Shown: positions 58,812 through 64,000 of the stretch, piece by piece
How the letters are laid out: every line of letters begins with the position of its first letter
Position numbering within the stretch: position 1 is the stretch's first letter
NCBI GenBank assembly: GCA_016791045.1
Contig: JAEUNO010000015.1
Location: forward strand, 186,001-250,000
Origin: Methyloversatilis sp.
Lineage (GTDB): Bacteria > Pseudomonadota > Gammaproteobacteria > Burkholderiales > Rhodocyclaceae
Direction of reading: 5' to 3'
DNA: 64,000 nucleotides
The notes under the pieces: model-generated
The model's database searches: none
What the model saw: only the letters and a program-made list of their open reading frames with translations
Told to the model about the DNA's origin: nothing
Translations under genes and position numbers: made by a program

Positions 58812-59912
58812 CTAGCCCCTCTTGCGTCCGCTTGCGAAAGGACGTTCCACAATGACGTAGAACCCGTAGCACAGCGCGACGGTGAAGAAGATGACGCCGA
58901 CAAGCGTCCACACGCTGTCCGCCGGCACCAGTTGCCGCACGAACATCCAGGGCAGCAGATAGAGCTTGCCGTGCAGCAGATACACGGAATAGCTGCAGAC
59001 GCCCGCTGCGAGTGCAAGGCGGAGCGGCAGCCGGACCAGCGGATGCAGCGGTGCGGCAAACCGCCGACGCGCGCCGCTTTCCACATGCCCCATCAACCAG
59101 ATGGCCACGGCGGCGGCGACTGCAAACCCGAGCGGCGACGGCATGCCGGTCCGGGCAATCGCGATGATCAATGCGCCGAAGCACAGTGCGGCGATCACCG
59201 ACGTCCGTACGCCGCCGTCGCCGGGCAGCGCGACGCTGCGCTGCGTCAGCATGTGCAGGCCGATGCCGACGGCGAACTGCGGCCAGTAGCTGACGAACAG
59301 CGTGGCGGGCACGGGCACCTCGAATCCGATCAGCAGCAGACACAGCACGGTCACCGCCGCCAGACAGAGATTCCACGCCCGTCCCGAGCACAGGGCGAGC
59401 GCCACGATGAAATAGAACTGCACTTCGATCGCCAGCGACCAATACACCGCATTGATCGGTGAGAATGCGTCGGCATTGCCGGTGAACAGACCACGGCTCA
59501 ACGTCATCAGGCCAAGCCAGTCGAGCACTGTCCACTGCCACCAGTCTGCCGCGGCGGGCACTTCGTAGCGCCCGCTCGCCAGCGCACTCAGCAGAGCGAG
59601 CGCATGCGGAAGCGCGAGCACGACGATGATCGAAGCCCAGAACGGCGGGAAGATGCGCAGCATCCGCCGCCGCATGAAATCGGCGGCACCGCTCGACCCG
59701 TACCGGACCTTGCGGCTGGCGGACGCATGGATGCAGAAGCCCGAAATCACGAAGAACAGCACCACACCTGCACTGCCCATGGCGGACAGTCCGTGCAGGG
59801 ATGGGGCCGCAACGTGGGCCATCGACTGCACGTGGAACAGGAACACCCAGATCACTGCGACGCCGCGCGCCACTTCGAGCGTCCATGCGAAGCGCGGCGC
59901 CGCGTCGCTCAC
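58812..59912 (-). CDS. Acyltransferase family 3 (OafA-type) membrane protein
   Basis: This is a 366-residue O-acyltransferase. The start is taken as a GTG at 59912 that overlaps the stop of the AAC(3)-like gene (GTGA), because upstream sequence in frame is the antisense-like shadow of that gene. The first helix contains VFLFHVQSMAHV. Later come FFVISGFCIHAS, FMRRRMLRIFPPFWASI (RxxR motif) and NAVYWSLAIEVQFYFIV. It is distinct in sequence from the acyltransferase at 57355, suggesting another acyl site or donor. Confidence 0.9.
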   Translation of the reverse strand: MSDAAPRFAWTLEVARGVAVIWVFLFHVQSMAHVAAPSLHGLSAMGSAGVVLFFVISGFCIHASASRKVRYGSSGAADFMRRRMLRIFPPFWASIIVVLALPHALALLSALASGRYEVPAAADWWQWTVLDWLGLMTLSRGLFTGNADAFSPINAVYWSLAIEVQFYFIVALALCSGRAWNLCLAAVTVLCLLLIGFEVPVPATLFVSYWPQFAVGIGLHMLTQRSVALPGDGGVRTSVIAALCFGALIIAIARTGMPSPLGFAVAAAVAIWLMGHVESGARRRFAAPLHPLVRLPLRLALAAGVCSYSVYLLHGKLYLLPWMFVRQLVPADSVWTLVGVIFFTVALCYGFYVIVERPFASGRKRG

Positions 59913-60736
59913 GGCTTGAAGTCGAAAAAATGGCGACCGGACGCGACCAGGCGCTCGGTTGCGGCGGTCATGTCCGCGGCGCGCAGCGCGAGCAATCGCG
60001 TGTTGCCCACGCGCAGCCGGCTCAGCACGCCTTGCTCGACCAGCCAGTCCTCGAGCACGGCATCCCGCCTGAGCGCATTGGCTTCGCTCGACAGTACGCG
60101 CACCTCGCGGGCATGGCGTTCGCCATCCGGATCGATCACGGTACCGCTGTGCAGGACCGGCGAGTACAACGGCACGGCAAGCGTATGGGCCAGCCGGTCC
60201 TCGATGAAATGGGTGAAGGTGATGGAGGAGAAGGGTGCGTCGACGCACAGGATGAGCGCGTCGCGATACAGCAGCTTGGCGAACGGCGAGGCCGGACCGA
60301 AGGCGAAAGGCGTCAGTTCGTGCCCCTGTATGAATCCCTGCGCATCGCGCCCCCAGGCCAGCAGCGGGTGGGTCGGGCTGGCGCTGCGCAGCACGCCTTC
60401 ACTGCGCCGGAACACCTCGGACAGCATGCCCATCATCGACGGGCTGCGCTTCAGGTCGAGCGCCTTGCCGCGCGCCAACCACTGCTCCGAACTCATGTTG
60501 TGATACGGCATCGAGGTCATGACCAGCAGGCCGTCCGGCCCGACCGCCTGCTTCAGCGCGGCCACCATGTCGGCCGGCTTGCCGCGGAAGCCGTTCATCG
60601 CCAGCCATGACGAATGCACCATCAGCGTGTCGCCGGGCTTCAACCCCGCGCGTCGCACTGTCCGCAGCAATGCATCGCCGTCGTACGACAGCAGGGTTCG
60701 GACCACCCACTTCTTGACCGTTTGCCGAAAGCTCAT
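59909..60736 (-). CDS. AAC(3)-family N-acyltransferase-like protein
   Basis: This 275-residue protein has the fold signature of aminoglycoside 3-N-acetyltransferases: DTLMVHSSWLAMNG near the N-terminus and RSASPTHPLLAWG with the catalytic His. In polysaccharide loci, members of this family acylate amino sugars rather than antibiotics. The start at 60736 is preferred over ones further up, which lie in the gap after MBOAT. It is coupled to the acyltransferase at 58812 by a four-base overlap. Resistance to an aminoglycoside is not implied. Confidence 0.85.
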   Translation of the reverse strand: MSFRQTVKKWVVRTLLSYDGDALLRTVRRAGLKPGDTLMVHSSWLAMNGFRGKPADMVAALKQAVGPDGLLVMTSMPYHNMSSEQWLARGKALDLKRSPSMMGMLSEVFRRSEGVLRSASPTHPLLAWGRDAQGFIQGHELTPFAFGPASPFAKLLYRDALILCVDAPFSSITFTHFIEDRLAHTLAVPLYSPVLHSGTVIDPDGERHAREVRVLSSEANALRRDAVLEDWLVEQGVLSRLRVGNTRLLALRAADMTAATERLVASGRHFFDFKP

Positions 60737-60780
60737 TCGAATGTCACGTCCCGTAATGCCTGCCCGAACTGCCACAGGCG

Positions 60781-62187
60781 CTAAAACTGGAAATAGATGA
60801 ACGGTACCGCAGTCAGCGGAATCAACCACAGCGCGAGTGCGAACGCGCATCCGATCACGGCCGCATGGCTGGCCGAGGACACGCGGATGCCCGGAAGCGC
60901 AGCGCGCCAGCGGCCGGTCAGTGCGTCAACCAGCAGGGCGATGGCGATGACGGCGATCAGATAGGCCGGCAACTGCTGCGGCACATCGGGCGATTCACGC
61001 AGTCCGAACATGCCTGCCAGGAAATCCAGTGCGGTGTCGAATTCGTGACACCTGAAGAATACCCATGCAAACAGCACCCAGAGCTGGGTCAGCAGCCAGC
61101 CGGCGGCATGAAAACGGTCATCGGCCGGCCGGCCTTTCAGGTCCCGCCAGATCTTGTGGACGCTCAGCGCGAATCCGTGCAATGCGCCCCAGATCACGAA
61201 ATTCCATGACGCGCCGTGCCACAGACCGCCCAGCAGCATGGTCGTCCAGAGACTGGCGTACATGATCCAGCGGCCGCGCCGGCTGCCTCCGAGCGGGATG
61301 TACAGATAATCGCGCAGCCAGGACGACAGCGAGACATGCCAGCGCCGCCAGAACTCGGTGACCGACGATGCCGTGCAGGGCCACAGGAAGTTGTCCGGCA
61401 AGGTGTAGCCGAACCACGCCGCGGCACCGATGGCCATCAGCGAATAGCCCGCGAAATCGAAATAGATCTGGCCGTAGTACGCCAGCGCGCCGATCCACAG
61501 TGCCTGCGTGCTCCATGCACCCGGATCGGCGAATACCGGATCGGCGATGGTCGCGAGGTTGTCCGCCAGAACGGTCTTGAACACGATTCCCAGTGCAAAG
61601 CTTTTCAGGCCGGCGGCCAGCTGGTCGGCGTCACGGACCTTGGGTATCCGCATCTGCGGAAGGAAGAAGGTGGACCGGACGATGGGGCCGGCGATCAGCT
61701 GCGGGAAGAACGAAATGTAGAGGGCGATGCGCATCGGATCGCGTTCGGCCACGACCTGACGCCGGTACACGTCGACGGTGTAGCTGATGGCGTGGAAGGT
61801 GTAGAAGCTGATGCCGATCGGCAGCACGAGCTCGAGCCGCGGGAACGACACGCCAAGCCCGAGCGCCAGCGACAGCCGGGCGCTGCTGTCGGCGAAGAAA
61901 TCGAAATACTTGAAGAACAGCAGCACCGAAAGGTGCAGCGCAACCGCCACGAACAGCCAGGTCTTTCGACGGCCGTCGGTCGATGCCGCATCGATCAGAC
62001 GGCCTGCAGCGTAAGCGACCGCCATCACGAACACCATCAGCGCAACGTAGCGCACGTCCCAGAAACCGTAGAAGAAGAGGCTTGCCAGCGTCAGGAACAG
62101 GCGCTTGCCCTCCTCCGACCGGAGGCGCCAGTAGATGAAAAAGCTGCAGAAGAAAAAGACCGCGAAGGCGAGACTGTCAAATGACAC
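60781..62187 (-). CDS. MBOAT family O-acyltransferase (AlgI-like)
   Basis: This 468-residue membrane protein is of the AlgI/DltB class, with about 11-12 helices. Family motifs are RLELVLPIGISFYTFHAISY, YISFFPQLIAGPIVR, and VTEFWRRWHVSLSSWLRDYL, followed by the conserved His in GGLWHGASWNFVIWGALHG. It should transfer an acyl group across the membrane to a periplasmic partner. It overlaps its upstream SGNH-like gene by 11 bases, an arrangement like other MBOAT/SGNH acylation pairs. Confidence 0.95.
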   Translation of the reverse strand: MSFDSLAFAVFFFCSFFIYWRLRSEEGKRLFLTLASLFFYGFWDVRYVALMVFVMAVAYAAGRLIDAASTDGRRKTWLFVAVALHLSVLLFFKYFDFFADSSARLSLALGLGVSFPRLELVLPIGISFYTFHAISYTVDVYRRQVVAERDPMRIALYISFFPQLIAGPIVRSTFFLPQMRIPKVRDADQLAAGLKSFALGIVFKTVLADNLATIADPVFADPGAWSTQALWIGALAYYGQIYFDFAGYSLMAIGAAAWFGYTLPDNFLWPCTASSVTEFWRRWHVSLSSWLRDYLYIPLGGSRRGRWIMYASLWTTMLLGGLWHGASWNFVIWGALHGFALSVHKIWRDLKGRPADDRFHAAGWLLTQLWVLFAWVFFRCHEFDTALDFLAGMFGLRESPDVPQQLPAYLIAVIAIALLVDALTGRWRAALPGIRVSSASHAAVIGCAFALALWLIPLTAVPFIYFQF

Positions 62188-63211
62188 TGAAGAAGTCCTT
62201 CCGCTCCAGCAGTCGTTGACCCAGCCATTCGGTGAAGCGGCGCGCGCCCTGCAGGTTCAGGTGCCCTTCGTTGTTCCAGAAGTCGCCCGCCATGTGGCGG
62301 GTTCCGTCAAACGGAACACACGATCCCTGCAGGGCCGCACAGAATCGGCCCGTCCAGCCGCGGGCGGCCGGATCTGCATTGGGTGGCTGGAAGAAGAGCA
62401 CCCGATCGGCACCCAGGGATCGCCAGGCGTCGGCGCGCCGGCGCGCATAGGCGGGGAATGCCTCGGCCACCGGAACGTCGGCCTCGGCCGCCGACAGGGC
62501 GGCGAGAATGCGGTCGAGGGGCACGGCCGCCGACAGCTTGGGCTGCGGGACGAATCCGGCCAGTTCGAGCTGACGCGCGCCAGACACCATCGCGTGGGCC
62601 AGCCCCAGATTGACGTGATGGGCCAGTCCGAGCTTCAGCACGTCGATCAGCCCCTCTGCATCGACCTCGTCATCCGACAGCGCGATCGCGACCTTGTCGC
62701 GCACGCGCACGGCATCGTGATGACCGATCGTGTCATGCTTGTAGAGATTGTCCCGCGCCACAGTCCAGGCGCGCTCGGTGCCGAGTTCGGCAAGGACGAT
62801 CGTGTTCCGCAGCGGCCCGCGCAGCAGGCGCGAAAGATGGTAGTCCTGCTCATAGGCAAAGCCGCCAGGCAGGCTCAGTTGCAGCACCTGTATGTCGACG
62901 CCGCCTCGCGCAAGTACCTGGCGCAGCAGTTGTCCGTCGATATTGCGCGCGGTGTAGCTGGAACCCAGCAGCACCAGCGACGGGCGTCCGGGCAGCGGAT
63001 CGGCGCCTGCCACGACACGACCGAAACTCGTATCCCTGCGGCCACCGCCGAGCTCGAGCGCCATGAAAAGCACGCCCTGCATCGACACGAATGCCAGCAG
63101 CGCGACAGTGATCCAGCGGACGGGACGCTGCACGCCGCCGGACGAATGCACGACGCAGACGACAAGCATCAATGCCGCGCCCAGCAAGAGGATCGCGGCC
63201 TGCGTCTTCAT
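62177..63211 (-). CDS. SGNH-like membrane-anchored protein paired with MBOAT
   Basis: This 344-residue protein has two N-terminal hydrophobic segments (AAILLLGAALMLVVCVV and WITVALLAFVSMQGVLFMAL) and a periplasmic domain. The domain begins VLLGSSYTARNIDG, resembling the SGNH Ser block, and ends DFWNNEGHLNLQGARRF. At the usual D-x-x-H site it reads N-E-G-H, so the catalytic Asp may be replaced. It is likely the second-step partner that hands acyl groups from MBOAT to the polymer. Its start overlaps the preceding glycosyltransferase stop by one base. Confidence 0.8.
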   Translation of the reverse strand: MKTQAAILLLGAALMLVVCVVHSSGGVQRPVRWITVALLAFVSMQGVLFMALELGGGRRDTSFGRVVAGADPLPGRPSLVLLGSSYTARNIDGQLLRQVLARGGVDIQVLQLSLPGGFAYEQDYHLSRLLRGPLRNTIVLAELGTERAWTVARDNLYKHDTIGHHDAVRVRDKVAIALSDDEVDAEGLIDVLKLGLAHHVNLGLAHAMVSGARQLELAGFVPQPKLSAAVPLDRILAALSAAEADVPVAEAFPAYARRRADAWRSLGADRVLFFQPPNADPAARGWTGRFCAALQGSCVPFDGTRHMAGDFWNNEGHLNLQGARRFTEWLGQRLLERKDFFSVI

Positions 63212-64000
63212 CAGGCCGAAGGCCCTTCGGCTGGACTCCGGCGGTGGGTGACCTCGTCAAGCAGCGCAGCGAACCGGGTCGTGATCGCCCGCCGGTCGAA
63301 TTGCGCGAGGTAGGCCTCGTCCGGCTCGACGGCACGCGGAACCGGGCTCGCCAGCACGCGGCGCAGCTCGCGCTCGCAGGCATCGACATCCTCGGCCCCC
63401 ACGACCACGCCAAGGTTCGCGCGTTGGATGATGTCCGGCGTGGCGCCCGGATCGCACAGCGCGAACATCGGCCGGCCGGACGCGACGTATTCGAACAGCT
63501 TGCCCGGAATGACGCCATCCGAGGTTTCGCCGGTATCGACGATGAGCAGCAGGTAGTCGCAATCCACCTGGGCCTGCATCGCCGTCTGGTAGGGCACATC
63601 GCCTTCGAAGGCGAACAGGTGGCCGATGCCGTCGCGGGCGAGGATGTCGTCGTAGCGCTGGCGGATCACCGGCTCGACGCCACCGAAGATGCGCACCCGC
63701 CCGCGCGCGGCCAGCGCGGGATCGCTGCGCGCGATGCGCCCGAGCGCCTCGGCGAACGCATGACCGCGGCGGTTCTTGAACAGGCGGCCGGTGTAGACGA
63801 ATTCGATGCACGTGTCGTCGAACGGTCGCTGGCGCGCGCGGCCGCTGTACAGCTCGACGTCGAAACCATTGGTCAGCGTTTCCCAGCGCGCGCTCAGGTC
63901 CGGATGCAGCCGGCGCATGTAGGCCGTCTTCTGCTCCGACACGGTGACGATGACGTCGGCACGACGCAGCAGCCGCCGTTCCAGCCACAGTTCCAGGCGC
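63211..64000 (-). CDS. Family 4 glycosyltransferase, N-terminus cut by window edge
   Basis: The C-terminal 263 or so residues of a GT-B enzyme are present; the frame stays open to the right edge. The stretch RRADVIVTVSEQKTAYMRR is the typical end of the acceptor domain. The donor domain follows with FVYTGRLFKNRRGHAF, RIFGGVEPV and the site GVIPGKLFEYVASGRPMFAL. Its stop overlaps the SGNH-like start (TGATG), so the genes form one operon. Donor unknown. Confidence 0.88.
   Translation of the reverse strand, partial: RLELWLERRLLRRADVIVTVSEQKTAYMRRLHPDLSARWETLTNGFDVELYSGRARQRPFDDTCIEFVYTGRLFKNRRGHAFAEALGRIARSDPALAARGRVRIFGGVEPVIRQRYDDILARDGIGHLFAFEGDVPYQTAMQAQVDCDYLLLIVDTGETSDGVIPGKLFEYVASGRPMFALCDPGATPDIIQRANLGVVVGAEDVDACERELRRVLASPVPRAVEPDEAYLAQFDRRAITTRFAALLDEVTHRRSPAEGPSA

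Noticed and set aside
59909-60736. AAC(3)-like gene as an antibiotic-resistance determinant
   Set aside because: It sits in a polysaccharide operon coupled to an O-acyltransferase, where this fold acylates amino sugars; no sign of a resistance cassette.

Overview
The window looks like a chromosomal segment of a GC-rich (roughly two-thirds G+C) free-living, motile betaproteobacterium. Clues are the hemA-prfA-prmC-grxD operon, the cysTWA/cysB/sbp sulfate locus, two PEP-CTERM proteins, and a PrsK/PrsR/PrsT plus EpsB-type exopolysaccharide locus. A Rhodocyclales relative such as Methyloversatilis would fit, but that is inference from gene content.

Layout. 1-12 kb: an rRNA-hydroxylase-type U32 protein (cut by the left edge), a PEP-CTERM protein with an HExxH motif, a Cache-type diguanylate cyclase, EttA, a 51-residue membrane protein, two chemoreceptors flanking the GDP-mannose enzyme ManC, and FlhB. 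12-17.3 kb: sulfate uptake (cysT-cysW-cysA-cysB, then sbp). 17.3-27.3 kb: a second PEP-CTERM protein, an MsbA-like ABC exporter, a tail-specific protease, a small serine hydrolase, and hemA-prfA-prmC-grxD. 27.5-39.3 kb: one long minus-strand run with an EpsB-like priming sugar transferase, the PrsK/PrsR two-component pair, the PrsT TPR lipoprotein, TviB/TviC (UDP-GalNAcA synthesis), a Sel1-lytic transglycosylase and a trypsin-like protease. 39.5-52.7 kb: a secreted beta-helix protein, a Wzy/ligase-like membrane protein with an inserted domain, and the exosortase-A-associated set: acyl carrier protein, AMP-forming ligase, PLP decarboxylase, acyltransferase, asparagine-synthetase-like enzyme, TPR protein, flippase and methyltransferase. 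52.7-64 kb: an AT-rich glycosyltransferase, then a minus-strand block of glycosyltransferases, methyltransferase, an alpha/alpha-toroid protein and several acyl-transfer enzymes (two acyltransferase-3, one AAC(3)-like, one MBOAT with an SGNH-like partner).

How it fits together. ManC and TviB/TviC supply GDP-mannose and UDP-N-acetylgalactosaminuronate. The EpsB-like enzyme primes the lipid carrier, glycosyltransferases build the repeat, the flippase exports it, and the Wzy-like protein polymerises or ligates it. Many enzymes look dedicated to decorating the polymer: O-acylation, methylation, and perhaps amidation or aminoacylation of a uronic acid through the ligase/carrier/decarboxylase/asparagine-synthetase set. 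A near-consensus sigma-54 promoter stands before the ligase operon, and PrsR, a sigma-54 activator, is encoded in the same locus, so a PrsK-PrsR circuit controlling this operon is plausible. The exosortase gene (xrtA/epsH) and chain-length genes are not in the window and are probably nearby. I saw no rRNA, tRNA, CRISPR array or insertion sequence.
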